Positions 7,485 through 17,427 are shown, numbered from the stretch's first letter. The stretch is DNA of 64,000 nucleotides from Acidobacteriota bacterium (GCA_016125275.1 WGMB01000003.1:1219896-1283895), one strand, 5' to 3'. Numbers and translations: made by a program. Notes: generated by a model from the sequence alone, not told the origin.

Positions 7485-8922
7485 CGTGACCGGACAATTC
7501 TGCGGCCGTGACGCCCGCTTGGCTTCGCGGCGCGACTTTCTGGCCCGGGCCGGGCTCGGGTTCGGCATGCTGGCCGCGGCGGATCTGCTGGGCCGCGAGG
7601 CGCGCGCCGCCGAACGGCCGGCCGGCAAGGCCAAGAGCGTGATCTTTCTGTTCATGCACGGCGGCCCCAGCCATATCGACTCGTTCGACCCCAAGCCGCT
7701 GCTCAATCAGCTCGATGGCAAGCCCGCGCCGGCCAGCTTCGGCAAGGCGGACTTCCAGTTCACCAAGATGGACGAGGTTCCGCTGCTGGGCTCGCCGCGG
7801 ACGTTCCGTCGCCGGGGCCAGTCGGGGCTGGAGATCTCGGACCTGTTCGAGAACGTGGCCGCCCACGCCGACGACCTGGCCGTGATCCGTTCGCTGCACC
7901 ACGACGGCTTTACGCACGTGACCGGGCAGAACTGGATGAACACGGGCTGGGCGCGCGTGGGCCGGCCCAGCGTGGGCTCCTGGGTGACCTACGGCCTGGG
8001 CACGGAGAACGACAATCTGCCGGCGTTCATGGTGATGCTCGACGGGCCCATCAAGGCCGGCTCGCCCGCCTACGGCGCGGGCTTTCTGCCGGCCAAGTTC
8101 CAGGGCACCGTGCTGCGCGGCGAAGGGCCGCCGATCCTCAACGTGGAGCGGACGCCGATGCTCGACGAGGGGGAACAGCGCCGGCTGCTGGACTCGCTGG
8201 GCGAGCTGAACCGCAGGCACTTTGCCGCCCGCACCGACGATTCGGAGCTGGCCGCGCGGATCGCCTCCTACGAGCTCGCTTTCCGGATGCAGACTTCGGT
8301 GCCCGAGCTGGCCGCGCTCGACGGAGAGTCCGAGGCGACCAAGAAGCTCTACGGGCTGGAGGAGCCGGCGACGCACGACTTCGGCGTCCAGTGCCTGCGC
8401 GCCCGGCGGATGGTGGAGCGCGGCGTGCGCTTCGTGCAGATCTACTCCGGGGGCCGCAAAGGCGGCGCCGGCACCGGCTGGGACGGCCACAATCAGATCA
8501 ACGAGAACCACGAGGTGATGGCGCGCTCGGTCGACAAACCCATCGCCGGGCTGCTGGCCGACCTCAAGAGCCGCGGCCTGCTCGACAGCACGCTCGTCGT
8601 CTGGGGCGGCGACTTCGGCCGCACGCCGTTCACCGACGGCGCCGAGAGCGGCTCGGGCAACCGCAACGGCCGCGACCACAACCCCTACGGCTTCAGCGTC
8701 TGGCTCGCCGGCGGAGGCGTCCGCGGCGGCCAAGCCATCGGCGCCACCGACGAGATCGGGCTGCGGGCGGTGGAGGACAAGGTCCACGTGCACGATCTGC
8801 ACGCCACCATGCTGGGTCTGCTGGGCATCGACCACTCCCAGCTCACCTATTTTTTCCAGGGCAGGGACTTCCGCCTGACCGACGTCGGCGGCCAAAACAA
8901 CCTTGTGGAGCGCCTGACCTAG
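7474..8922 (+). CDS. DUF1501 (sulfatase/alkaline-phosphatase-fold) exported protein
   Basis: A 482-residue DUF1501 protein. It begins with a twin-arginine signal (SRRDFLARAGLGFGMLAAAD), so it is probably exported folded. Family motifs are FLFMHGGPSHIDSFDPK near the N-terminus, LRARRMVERGVRFVQIY, WDGHNQINENHE, VVWGGDFGRTPF and GRDHNPYGFS. The fold relates to alkaline phosphatase and sulfatases, but no activity is firmly established for the family. The start overlaps the end of the DUF1549/DUF1553 gene by 11 bases, so the two are translationally linked and probably work as a pair. Confidence 0.9.
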   Translation: MSTNVTGQFCGRDARLASRRDFLARAGLGFGMLAAADLLGREARAAERPAGKAKSVIFLFMHGGPSHIDSFDPKPLLNQLDGKPAPASFGKADFQFTKMDEVPLLGSPRTFRRRGQSGLEISDLFENVAAHADDLAVIRSLHHDGFTHVTGQNWMNTGWARVGRPSVGSWVTYGLGTENDNLPAFMVMLDGPIKAGSPAYGAGFLPAKFQGTVLRGEGPPILNVERTPMLDEGEQRRLLDSLGELNRRHFAARTDDSELAARIASYELAFRMQTSVPELAALDGESEATKKLYGLEEPATHDFGVQCLRARRMVERGVRFVQIYSGGRKGGAGTGWDGHNQINENHEVMARSVDKPIAGLLADLKSRGLLDSTLVVWGGDFGRTPFTDGAESGSGNRNGRDHNPYGFSVWLAGGGVRGGQAIGATDEIGLRAVEDKVHVHDLHATMLGLLGIDHSQLTYFFQGRDFRLTDVGGQNNLVERLT

Positions 8923-8981
8923 CCCGATGGCTAAGGCGCCTCGGGTTCTTGGGATAGCCCCTATGGTAGATTGAGCCGTAC

Positions 8982-10106
8982 ATGCTGCGAGGCCTCCTGC
9001 GACCGCTCCGGCTCGACGCGCTTCTGCTGGGCGTCTTTCTGCTGGCCGCCACCGCGGTTGGGCCCTTCCGCGCGCTGCTCGACGGCCAATCGCTGACGGT
9101 CGAGGAGTGGACGCCCAAGTCGACGCTGGTCGTCGAGGAGCACCTGGTTCCGCGCGCCAAGTACCCGGTGATCGACGTGCATTCGCACCACCGGCCCTAT
9201 GACGATGCGCGGCTGAAGCAGCTCCTCTCCGAGATGGACGCGCTGAACCTGCGCGTGCTGGTGAACCTCAGCGGCGGCTCCGGCGACCGGCTCAAGAGCG
9301 TGGTCGAGGCCTTCCCCAAGCGCCATCCCAAGCGCTTCGTGGTCTTTGCCAACGTGGACTTCTCGGACGTGGGCTCCAAGGATTTCCCTGAAAAGGCCGC
9401 GGCGCGGCTGGAAGAGGACATCCGCAACGGGGCTGTCGGGCTGAAGTTCTTCAAGAACTTCGGGATGGATGTAAATTACCCCGACGGCCGCCGCATGCCG
9501 GTGGACGATCCGGCCATGGACAAGGTCTTCGAGGTCTGCGCCAAGCACGGCATCCCGGTGCTGATCCACGTGGCCGACCCGGCGCCGTTCTGGCAGCCGA
9601 TGGACCAGTACAACGAGAAGTGGCTGGAGCTGAAGCTGCGGCCGGGGCGCAAGAAGACGGCGCCGCCGAGCTTCGAGGAGCTCATCGCCGAGCGCAACCG
9701 CCTGGTCGCCCGCCACCCCAAGGTCAACTTCATCCTGGCCCACATGGGCTGGCACGGCGGCAACCTGAAGCTGCTGGGCAAGCTGTTCGACGAGAACCCG
9801 AACGTGCACGTGGACATCGCCGCGGTGCTGTACGAGCTGGGCCGAGTGCCGTTCTCCGGGCGCGAGTTCTTCATCAAGTACTCCGACCGCATCCTGTTCG
9901 GCAAGGACTCCTGGGCGCCGGACGAGTTTCCGTATTACTGGCGGGTTTTCGAGACGCGCGACGAGTACTTCGATTACTATCGCCGCTATCACGCGCACTG
10001 GCAGCTCTACGGTCTGGACCTGCCGGACGATGTGTTGAAGAAGGTCTATTACAAGAACGCCTTGCGGTTGATCCGCGGCATTGACCCCTCAGGGTTTCCG
10101 GAGTAG
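8982..10106 (+). CDS. Amidohydrolase-2 family metal-dependent hydrolase, membrane-anchored or exported
   Basis: A 374-residue TIM-barrel amidohydrolase (PF04909-like). The metal-site HxH is in VIDVHSHHRPYDD near residue 60. Later strands give GLKFFKNFG, VLIHVADPAPFW, FILAHMGWHGGNL and ILFGKDSW, where the Lys, His and Asp ligands of the family fall. An N-terminal hydrophobic segment (LDALLLGVFLLAATAVG) suggests a signal anchor. Such proteins hydrolyse or decarboxylate cyclic or aromatic acids and lactones; the substrate here is unknown. It lies 59 bases after the DUF1501 gene on the same strand and 9 bases before the M61 peptidase gene. Confidence 0.82.
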   Translation: MLRGLLRPLRLDALLLGVFLLAATAVGPFRALLDGQSLTVEEWTPKSTLVVEEHLVPRAKYPVIDVHSHHRPYDDARLKQLLSEMDALNLRVLVNLSGGSGDRLKSVVEAFPKRHPKRFVVFANVDFSDVGSKDFPEKAAARLEEDIRNGAVGLKFFKNFGMDVNYPDGRRMPVDDPAMDKVFEVCAKHGIPVLIHVADPAPFWQPMDQYNEKWLELKLRPGRKKTAPPSFEELIAERNRLVARHPKVNFILAHMGWHGGNLKLLGKLFDENPNVHVDIAAVLYELGRVPFSGREFFIKYSDRILFGKDSWAPDEFPYYWRVFETRDEYFDYYRRYHAHWQLYGLDLPDDVLKKVYYKNALRLIRGIDPSGFPE

Positions 10107-10115
10107 AGCGGCGAT

Positions 10116-11909
10116 TTGAACCGTCTGGCGCTGGGATTGTCGATCGTGTTGGCGGGAATCATCCCCGCCGCGGCGCAAACGCGCTATACGATCGACCTGG
10201 CCCACGGCGCCGCCGGTTGGCTGGACGTGACCGCCGAGGCCGACTGCCCCGCCCCTTCGTGCGAATGGCGCATGCCCGTATGGAGCGCCACCTACCAGGT
10301 CCGGGACTTCGCCCAGCACATCCACCGCATCGAGGCGTTCGACGCCGCCGACCAGGGCCCTCTGGCGATCCGCCGCCTGGGACCCTCGCGTTGGGAAGCC
10401 CCCGGCGCACCCGGCCGGCGGGTGGCCGTGCGGTACCGCATCCGCGCCGACCGCCCGGGACCGTTCGGGGCCTATGTGGACGGCGAGCAGCTCACCCTGA
10501 ACTTGAGCCAAGTGCTGCTGTACCCGGCGGCGGAGCGCAACCGGCCCGCCTGGCTGGGCTTCGCGCACAAGCCCGAGGGCTTCGGCGAAGCCTTGGCGCT
10601 GGAGCCGGCCGACGGCGGCTACCGCGCCGAGAGCTACGACCGCTTGGTCGACACCCCCGTACTGCTGGGACGCTTCGAGGAGACCAGCTTCGAGGTGGAT
10701 GGAGCGACGCTGCGGGTGGTGGCCGCCGGAGCGCCCACGCGTTCGGTGATCAGCGAGCTGCAAGCGACGCTGCGCCGGCTGGCCAAGGCCGCCGGCCAGC
10801 TCATGGACGGCTTGCCCTTCGAGCGCTACACCATGATCTACGTCTTCTCCGACGAAGACGGCGGCGGCATGGAGTTCCGCAACGGCTCGATCATCTTCGG
10901 CCCCGCCGACTGCCGGCAGTGCGCCCTGCCGGGCCTGACGGCGCATGAGCTGTTCCACCTCTGGAACGTCAAGCGCATCCGCCCGGCCTCGATGGAGCCG
11001 GTGCGCTTCGACGAGCCGATCCCGACGCCGTCGCTGTGGTTCGCCGAGGGCGTCACCTCGACCTACGCCGAGTACTTGCAGATCAGCGCCGGCCTGGCCG
11101 GTCCGAATAGCCTGCCGGGCCGGATCGAGCGGCTGATCAATGAGTACGAGAGCCGCCCGGCGACGCGTACGCAGTCCGCCGAGCAGGCCGGCATCGAAGC
11201 CTGGTTCGAGCGCTATCCCGAGTACGGCCGAGCCGACCGCAGCGCCTCGTACTATCTGCAGGGCGAGATCATCGGCCACCTGCTCGATCTGGAGATCCGT
11301 CACGCCACCGCCAACCACGCCAGCCTCGACGACGTGATGCGCCGCCTGAACCGCGACTACGCCGAGCACGGACGGCCGTTCGAGGACCTGGAGGCCATCG
11401 AGCGCGTGGCGACTGAGGTCGCCTCGACCGACATGGCGCCGACGCTCGAGTCGCTGGTGCGTTCGGCCGACCCCGTTCCCTGGGAGCGCTACCTGGGCTA
11501 CGCCGGCTACCGCTTGGCGGAAGAGGAGACCGTGCGCGCCGACGCCGGCATGACGCTGTCCAACGCCGCCGGCCAAGGCGTGGTGGTCGCCGAGGTCGCC
11601 GTGGGCGGTCCGGCGGAAGACGCGGGCCTCCGCCGGGGCGACCGGCTGCTGCGCGTGGACGGCCACCGCATCACCGGGGGCTCCTACGACGCCATCGACC
11701 GTTTCGAGAAGCTGATCGGACGCCGCGCAGAGTTGCTCATCGACCGCTCCGGCCGGCTCCGCACGCTGGAGATCGCGGCCGCCGCGCATACCGAACGGCG
11801 CTGGCGGATCGTGTCGCTCGAACGCCTCACCGACCTGCAACGGGCCGTGCGCTCGGGCTGGCTGAACCGCCGGACCGCGGGGCGCGGCGGAGGTTCGGCC
11901 TCGGAGTGA
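10116..11909 (+). CDS. M61-family (glycyl aminopeptidase-like) exported peptidase with PDZ domain
   Basis: A 597-residue protein starting at TTG with a clear signal peptide (MNRLALGLSIVLAGIIPAAAQ). The zinc site is HELFH (277-281) followed by WNVKRIRP, the hallmark of peptidase family M61, and WFAEGVTSTYAEY supplies the third-ligand Glu. A PDZ domain follows at about 475-560 (VVVAEVAVGGPAEDAGLRRG), as usual in the family. M61 enzymes trim N-terminal Gly/Ala from peptides; this one should act in the periplasm. No SD is obvious, but the TTG is the only start that keeps a proper signal peptide. Confidence 0.88.
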   Translation: MNRLALGLSIVLAGIIPAAAQTRYTIDLAHGAAGWLDVTAEADCPAPSCEWRMPVWSATYQVRDFAQHIHRIEAFDAADQGPLAIRRLGPSRWEAPGAPGRRVAVRYRIRADRPGPFGAYVDGEQLTLNLSQVLLYPAAERNRPAWLGFAHKPEGFGEALALEPADGGYRAESYDRLVDTPVLLGRFEETSFEVDGATLRVVAAGAPTRSVISELQATLRRLAKAAGQLMDGLPFERYTMIYVFSDEDGGGMEFRNGSIIFGPADCRQCALPGLTAHELFHLWNVKRIRPASMEPVRFDEPIPTPSLWFAEGVTSTYAEYLQISAGLAGPNSLPGRIERLINEYESRPATRTQSAEQAGIEAWFERYPEYGRADRSASYYLQGEIIGHLLDLEIRHATANHASLDDVMRRLNRDYAEHGRPFEDLEAIERVATEVASTDMAPTLESLVRSADPVPWERYLGYAGYRLAEEETVRADAGMTLSNAAGQGVVVAEVAVGGPAEDAGLRRGDRLLRVDGHRITGGSYDAIDRFEKLIGRRAELLIDRSGRLRTLEIAAAAHTERRWRIVSLERLTDLQRAVRSGWLNRRTAGRGGGSASE

Positions 11910-11942
11910 GAGATGGCGCCGCGCCGCGCCGATCCAGCCCCC

Positions 11943-11948
11943 TATAAT
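11943..11948 (+). promoter_or_regulatory. Candidate -10 hexamer TATAAT
   Basis: A perfect TATAAT ends 15 bases before the ATG at 11964 and favours that start (or ATG 11973) over the in-frame ATG at 11913, which would lie upstream of the transcript. No good -35 is seen. Confidence 0.4.
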
Positions 11949-11963
11949 GTCAATTCGTTATCG

Positions 11964-13468
11964 ATGACGCCGATGGACACAGGAACAGGCTCGCTCGAGT
12001 CGGCCGTGCGGCAAAGCCGCCGGCGGTTGCTGCTGTTGAGCGGCCTGCGCTGGGCTTGCGCCGCAGCGGCCATCGCGCTGGTCGGGTTCATCCTGCTGCT
12101 GGCCTTGGGCACGGACCGTTTTCCCGGCGGCCTGCTGTGGCTGTTCGCGCTGGGCGGCGCGGGCTGGGCCGGCTGGCGCTGGCACAAGGGCCGTCCCGCC
12201 GACTACGAAGTGGCGCAGGCGTTGGATCAGCGCTGGAACGCCAGCGACCAGATTTCCACCGCCTGGTTCTTCAGCTCTCATGAAGTCGAGCCGACGCCGG
12301 CTTCCGAGGCTCAGCGCAAGATGGCCTTGGCGGCGGCTTCCGGACACGAGGTCACCACGGCATTTCCGGTGGAGTGGCCGCGGGCGGCGTCGTTCGCCGC
12401 GGCGCTGCTGGGCTTGGCCTTACTGTTGCTGACGGCGCGGCTGGCGTTGCAGCCGCAGCTCTCGCTCGAGCCGCCGCTGACGCATGTGCTGTTCCCGTCG
12501 CTGGCGCAGCCGGAGACCGAGCTCGCCACGCTGGAAGAAAAAGAGGACCCGGCCGCGCCGGAGGCCGCCGATGAACCCCAGTCGCTGAGCAAGAAGGGCG
12601 AGCGGGCCGAGCGGCGCGAAGCCCAGCAGAAGCCGCCCGCCGAGACGCCTCCGGCCCTGGCCGAAACCGCTCAGCAGCCCGGCGAGCCCTTCCAGATGCC
12701 TGAGGTCGAAGGCCTCACCATCGAGCCCGAAGCCGGCGACGAGCTCGCCTTCGAGTCCAAGGAGCCCGGTTCGGAATCCGCCAAGCCCGGCGAAGAGGCC
12801 AACTCCGGCGAACAAGGCCCTTCCGAGACCGCCGAGAACCAGAAAGACCCGGCCGGTGACTGGAGCGAGAAGTCCAACAACCTGCTCGACCGCCTGAAGG
12901 AAGCTTTTCAGGACATGATGGAGAACCTCGGCATGGAGCCGCCGCAGTCTGCTTCCTCCGAGCAGCAGCAGGGCGGTGAAGCGGCCCAGCAAGGCCAGGA
13001 AGGCTCGCAGCAGTCCTCCGAGCCCGGCGGCGAGCAGGCCCAGGCCGAACAAGGCTCCGAAGGCGGCGAGGCCGAGATGGAAGGCGGCGAGCCCGGCGCC
13101 GGCGACCCGCAGCAGACCGCCCAAGGCCAGGGCAACCAGAACACCTCCGAGGAAGGCTCGCAGCAGAGCCAGTCCGCCGCCGCCTCCGGCTCCGCCGACG
13201 GCTCCAAGGAGCTGGCCGAACGCATGGCCGAGCAGCAGGCCGCCCTCGACGCCCTCGAAGAGTTCTACATGCAACGCTCCGAGGAGATGGAGGGTGAGAT
13301 CATGGTGGAGACCTCCGCCGCGGAGCAGACCGCCCAGACGCCCTACCAGGCTTCTCGGCAAACCCACACCGACCGTGGCGGCGCGATTTCCCGCGACGAA
13401 GTCCCGCTCGCCTACCAGCGCTACATCGAGACCTACTTCCGGAACCTCCGGCGGAATAACCAGAACTG

Positions 13469-13469
<1 letters not shown>
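11964..13469 (+). CDS. Membrane protein with long acidic Gln/Glu/Gly/Ser-rich tail, partner of MoxR
   Basis: Roughly 501 residues from ATG 11964. Two membrane segments lie at about 24-55 (ALVGFILLLALG...WLFALGGAGWAGW) and one near 135-160. The rest, about 330 residues, is low-complexity and strongly acidic, rich in Glu, Gln, Ala, Ser and Gly with runs such as SSEQQQGGEAAQQGQ; it ends in a more ordered RDEVPLAYQRYIETYFRNL. The layout resembles DUF4175-type proteins that sit beside MoxR ATPases, but I cannot confirm a family. The stop overlaps the moxR start (TGATG), so coupling is likely. The tail is probably extracytoplasmic or disordered. Confidence 0.7.
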
Positions 13470-14464
<995 letters not shown>

Positions 14465-14480
14465 TCCGGCCGAGCTTCGC

Positions 14481-14726
14481 CTACTTGGCGGCCAGCGCGG
14501 CCTTCACGCGTTCGTAGCCCTGGGCGAGCTCATCGCCCAGCATCCGCAGGCTCTCTTCGACGTCCTCGGAGGTTTTGCGCAGGCGCGCCTTGGCAACGAA
14601 CTCGTCCCAGCGAGCCTCCAGAGCCTCCCACTCCTGGCGCGCTTCCATGGAAGCCAAGTGCATCTGAACCCGCAACTCGTCCCGGCGTTGCTTCAGGTCG
14701 TCGACGATCTCTTTGTTCTCGGTCAT
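14481..14726 (-). CDS. Small coiled-coil protein, unknown function
   Basis: An 81-residue, charged, almost entirely helical protein (MTENKEIVDDLKQRRDELRV...WEALEARWDEFVAKARL...). The ATG at 14726 is chosen because GGAGG sits 8 bases upstream; the frame stays open further but crosses the transposase remnant. Heptad-like spacing of Leu/Val/Met suggests a helical bundle or coiled coil. It is convergent with moxR, whose stop is 16 bases away. No family recognised and no cysteine or catalytic-looking motif is present. Confidence 0.65.
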   Translation of the reverse strand: MTENKEIVDDLKQRRDELRVQMHLASMEARQEWEALEARWDEFVAKARLRKTSEDVEESLRMLGDELAQGYERVKAALAAK

Positions 14727-14773
14727 GGCTTGTCGCCTCCAGAACTGTAGGATGCAGGTCGGGCGCCAAACGT

Positions 14774-14929
14774 GTCGGGCAGGCGGAGTCCTACGATCGC
14801 TGGGTGCGAGACGAGAGGGAGCGGGCGAAGATTGTGGCGTAAATTCACCAGAATCCGGTGAAGGCGGGGCTGGTGGAGCTGCCGGAGGATTCTCGCTGGT
14901 CCAGCGCCTGGAAAGGCCACGTGGGCTGA
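14774..14929 (+). pseudogene. C-terminal remnant of a REP-associated tyrosine (Y1/RAYT) transposase
   Basis: In frame from about 14774 the DNA translates to VGQAESYDRWVRDERERAKIVA, a stop (TAA at 14840-14842), then IHQNPVKAGLVELPEDSRW and SSAWK. This is the C-terminal signature of RAYT transposases (YD..VRDE...I..YI..NPV.AGLV..PEDW.WSSA), with the usual Tyr codon of the YI..NPV motif changed to a stop. Nothing of the N-terminal HUH domain remains. The fragment lies directly upstream of four REP-like hairpins, which such transposases mobilise. Confidence 0.75.
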
Positions 14930-14938
14930 GGCGACCGG

Positions 14939-15040
14939 GTGGAGCGGGCCTCCCGGCCTGCAACGGCGACCTCCCGGTCGCCGCCACACGACAGAGCTCG
15001 GCCGGGAGGCCGAGCTGGCAGGCCGGGAGGCCTGCTCCAC
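14939..15040. repeat. REP/BIME-like array of four hairpins
   Basis: Four hairpins with 7-9 bp stems lie at 14944-14961, 14965-14982, 14995-15016 and 15018-15035. The first two have the loop TCCC and the last two the complementary loop GGGA, so the units are arranged head-to-head. Each has the core CC-TCCC-GG or its complement while the outer stem varies. The outermost arms (14939-14961 and 15018-15040) are inverted repeats of 23 bp with one mismatch. The fragment of RAYT transposase immediately upstream supports a REP-type element. Confidence 0.78.
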
Positions 15041-15070
15041 GAGGAGCTTTCTGATAGCATCGGCTCTGCC

Positions 15071-15721
15071 ATGCGCATGCTCGTCCTGTTGCTGCTGTCC
15101 GCCCTCGTCGCCGGCGCTGCTGAATCCGAGACCCTGCTGAAGCACGATCGCGTGGAGATCGTCCGGGTAGTCGCCGAGCCGGCCCACGCCACCGGCTACC
15201 ACGAGCACAAGATCAACCGCGTGATGATCTACCTCGACCAAGGCGGGCAGCTCGTCGAGTACAAGGACGGCGGCCGCGTGGTCGACGAGAAGTGGGCCGC
15301 CGGGCAGGCGCTGTGGAGCCCCGCCGAGGGCCTGCACAAGGTCAACTACCAGACCCAGGCGCCGGTCTCGCTGGTCAAGGTCGAGCTGCAACGGATCGCG
15401 CCGCTGGGGAGCCCCGCCCCGGGGCCGCTGGATCCCTTGGAGGTCGATCCCCGCCACTACTCCGTGGACTTCGAGAACGAGCAGGTGCGGGTGATCCGCG
15501 TGACGATCGGCGCCGGCCAGGCCGCGCCGCTGCATCAGCACGCCCGCCCCCGCGCGGTGGTCTATCTGACGGACGCGGACTTCGAGCAGACCCTGGAGGA
15601 CGGCTCCCAGGTCGCCTCCAAGCAGCGGCGCGGCGACGTGGTTTGGAGCGACCAGCCGGTCCGCCACCGGGAGCTCAACCGCGGCGGAGACTTCGAGGCG
15701 GTCGTCGTGGAGCTCAAGTAG
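15071..15721 (+). CDS. Exported bicupin-like protein
   Basis: A 216-residue protein with a signal peptide (MRMLVLLLLSALVAGAAES) and two cupin-like repeats. Repeat 1 has EIVRVVAEPAHATGYHEHKINRVMIYL with His residues in the GxxxHxH position. Repeat 2 has VRVIRVTIGAGQAAPLHQHARPRAVVYL with a second H-x-H. Each is followed by a GD/GQ..W strand (AAGQALWSPAEG; RRGDVVWSDQP). The repeats look like an internal duplication. Cupins bind a metal and do varied chemistry or simply bind ligands; the role here is unknown, but export points to the periplasm. ATG 15071 is chosen over the upstream GTG at 14939, which lies in the REP array. Confidence 0.8.
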   Translation: MRMLVLLLLSALVAGAAESETLLKHDRVEIVRVVAEPAHATGYHEHKINRVMIYLDQGGQLVEYKDGGRVVDEKWAAGQALWSPAEGLHKVNYQTQAPVSLVKVELQRIAPLGSPAPGPLDPLEVDPRHYSVDFENEQVRVIRVTIGAGQAAPLHQHARPRAVVYLTDADFEQTLEDGSQVASKQRRGDVVWSDQPVRHRELNRGGDFEAVVVELK

Positions 15722-15761
15722 CTCCCGCCACGGCCCCCTTCCGTGCCAGAATGCGAGGGCT

Positions 15762-16616
15762 ATGGCGCGTTTCCTGCTCGTCCTCCTGCTCGCGGCGGCC
15801 CCCGGCTGGGCGGCCATGCGGGCCCTGATCATCGACGGTCAAAACAACCACAAGGCTTGGCCGCAGACCACCCCGATGCTCCAAAAGTACCTGGAGCAGA
15901 CGGGCCTGTTCACCGTGGACGTGGCGACGACGCCTCCGGCCGGGGCGGACATGAGCTCGTTTCGCCCGGACTTCTCGAAGTACCAGCTCGTCGTGTCGAA
16001 CTACAACGGCGACCCCTGGCCCGAGCAGACGCAGCAGGCCTTCGTCCGCTTCGTGCGCGGCGGGGGCGGCTTCGTCTCCGTGCACGCGGCCGACAACGCT
16101 TTTCCGGAGTGGAAGGCCTACAACCAGATGATCGCTGTGGGCGGCTGGGGCGGACGCACGGAGGCCTCGGGCCCCTACCTGCGCCTGCGGGACGCGCGCT
16201 GGACCCATGACCCGACGCCGGGCAAGGGCGGCTCGCACGGCGACCGGCACGAGTTCGTCATCGACGTGCGGGTCCCGGATCATCCCATCACCCAGGGCCT
16301 TCCGGCGCACTGGATGCATACGCAGGACGAGCTGTACGACCGGTTGCGCGGCCCGGCCCAGAATGTGACCGTGCTGGCCTCAGCCTACTCCGACCCGGCC
16401 AAGCGCGGCACGGGCGAGAACGAGCCGATGTTGCTGGTGATCGAGTACGCCAAGGGCCGCGTGTTCCACACGACCTTGGGCCACGACGAGACGGCCATGA
16501 GCGGCGTCGGCTTCATCACGACCTTCCAGCGCGGGGCCGAGTGGGCGGCCACGGGCAAGGTGACGCAGAAGGTTCCGGCGGACTTTCCCGGTCCGGACAA
16601 GGTCAGCGTGCGATAG
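15762..16616 (+). CDS. Exported ThuA-domain protein (trehalose utilisation-like)
   Basis: A 284-residue protein with a signal peptide (MARFLLVLLLAAAPGWA) and a ThuA domain of glutamine-amidotransferase-like fold. Motifs are ALIIDGQNNHKAW at the first strand, LVVSNYNGDPWPEQTQ, GGGFVSVHAADNAF, PITQGLPAHWMHTQDELYDRL and RVFHTTLGHDE. The triad of true amidotransferases is absent, as in all ThuA proteins. Members are common next to sugar oxidoreductases and DUF1080 proteins in Bryobacterales and Planctomycetes, where they are thought to act on keto-sugars. It follows the bicupin gene by 40 bases on the same strand. Confidence 0.87.
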   Translation: MARFLLVLLLAAAPGWAAMRALIIDGQNNHKAWPQTTPMLQKYLEQTGLFTVDVATTPPAGADMSSFRPDFSKYQLVVSNYNGDPWPEQTQQAFVRFVRGGGGFVSVHAADNAFPEWKAYNQMIAVGGWGGRTEASGPYLRLRDARWTHDPTPGKGGSHGDRHEFVIDVRVPDHPITQGLPAHWMHTQDELYDRLRGPAQNVTVLASAYSDPAKRGTGENEPMLLVIEYAKGRVFHTTLGHDETAMSGVGFITTFQRGAEWAATGKVTQKVPADFPGPDKVSVR

Positions 16617-16626
16617 CCGATTCTCC

Positions 16627-16655
16627 TTTACAGGGCAGAGTCCTTGGCGTATCCT
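16627..16655 (+). promoter_or_regulatory. Candidate sigma70-type promoter
   Basis: TTTACA (16627-16632) and TATCCT (16650-16655) are separated by 17 bases. The predicted transcript start, near 16662, precedes a GGGAGG ribosome-binding site (16668-16673) and the ATG at 16680. Confidence 0.5.
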
Positions 16656-16679
16656 ACCCAAGTCAACGGGAGGCCAACG

Positions 16680-17366
16680 ATGCTCGTTCGCAATGCCGTC
16701 GCCTTGTGCTTGATTTCCCTCAGTTCCCTGGCCGGGCAGGACGTGGAATACGTGGTCGCCCAGACGCATGCTCGACACGATCCCGGACTCGATGTGGAGA
16801 TCGTTGAGACGATTCACTTGGCGCATTGGGCGAACGGCACGGAAGCCGAGACGCGAGCCCGCTTCGGCCGATACGGCGAACATTCGGCCAGCGGAGTCAA
16901 TCGGACAATCTGGGATGCCGTGGCCGGCCGTCGCATCCTTCTTTCGCCCACGACCAAGAGCAAGGCGACCCAACCGCTGACGCCGGCAGCTCTGAAGCGG
17001 CGCACGGCCAAGACCGGTTTATGGTGCACGGACCTCGCGTCGCCGGAGGAGTTCGTCGATACGCAAGCCGGCGCCATCCTGGGCTATTCGGTCGTCCAGA
17101 GGACGCGCTCGGGCCCGGAGAAGGATGGCCGTTCCAGGCGCGTCGAGAGATGGCTGGCCCCAGAGCTCGGTTGCCTGGAGTTGCGCCGGACCGACACGGT
17201 CATCCAGTCCGGAGCGCCCGACGTCGTCGTGGAGTCGATCGAGACGCTGTCGGTCGAGCCGGGAACACCCGAGGGCCGCTGGGCCGACCGGGGAGTGCCA
17301 GTGGGATACACGGAACGCACGGTCGCCGAGATCACCGCGCTCGAGGCACGGGCCGCGGGACGCTGA
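16680..17366 (+). CDS. Exported protein of unknown function
   Basis: A 228-residue protein not recognised as any family. ATG 16680 is chosen because GGGAGG lies 6 bases upstream and the product opens with a signal peptide (MLVRNAVALCLISLSSLAGQ). The mature part is mixed and polar with no membrane segment. It includes HARHDPGLDVEIVETIHLAHW, a single Cys in GLWCTDLASPEEF, and a second in ELGCLELRRTD, which could pair in the periplasm. It has an own candidate promoter and lies between ThuA and DUF1232 genes without obvious coupling. Confidence 0.7.
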   Translation: MLVRNAVALCLISLSSLAGQDVEYVVAQTHARHDPGLDVEIVETIHLAHWANGTEAETRARFGRYGEHSASGVNRTIWDAVAGRRILLSPTTKSKATQPLTPAALKRRTAKTGLWCTDLASPEEFVDTQAGAILGYSVVQRTRSGPEKDGRSRRVERWLAPELGCLELRRTDTVIQSGAPDVVVESIETLSVEPGTPEGRWADRGVPVGYTERTVAEITALEARAAGR

Positions 17367-17380
17367 ACCTCCTTCGGGAA

Positions 17381-17426
17381 CGTTTCGTCCTCGCATCTCG
17401 TCTACTGAGGGGAGGAAGACGAAACG
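17381..17426 (+). promoter_or_regulatory. Inverted repeat enclosing the ribosome-binding site of the DUF1232 gene
   Basis: CGTTTCGTC (17381-17389) and GACGAAACG (17418-17426) are perfect 9-bp arms. The 28-base loop holds the GGGGAGGAAG ribosome-binding region and the right arm ends one base before the ATG at 17428. Folding could modulate initiation. Confidence 0.35.
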
Positions 17427-17427
17427 A

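Larger units (their letters stand above)
14727..15070. other. Intergenic region between small coiled-coil gene and bicupin gene
   Basis: This stretch of about 340 bases has no intact gene. It holds the ribosome-binding site of the coiled-coil gene, the transposase remnant, the REP-like array and, at its right end, a weak TAGCAT hexamer (15055-15060) that may serve the bicupin gene. Confidence 0.7.

Noticed and set aside
5175-7706. An 843-codon minus-strand frame opposite the cytochrome/DUF1549 gene
   Set aside because: Antisense shadow of a well-supported gene; low-complexity composition and no motif.
8923-8981. Promoter ahead of the amidohydrolase gene (TATGGT/TAGATT)
   Set aside because: The hexamers lack a -35 at suitable spacing; read-through from the DUF1501 gene is at least as likely.
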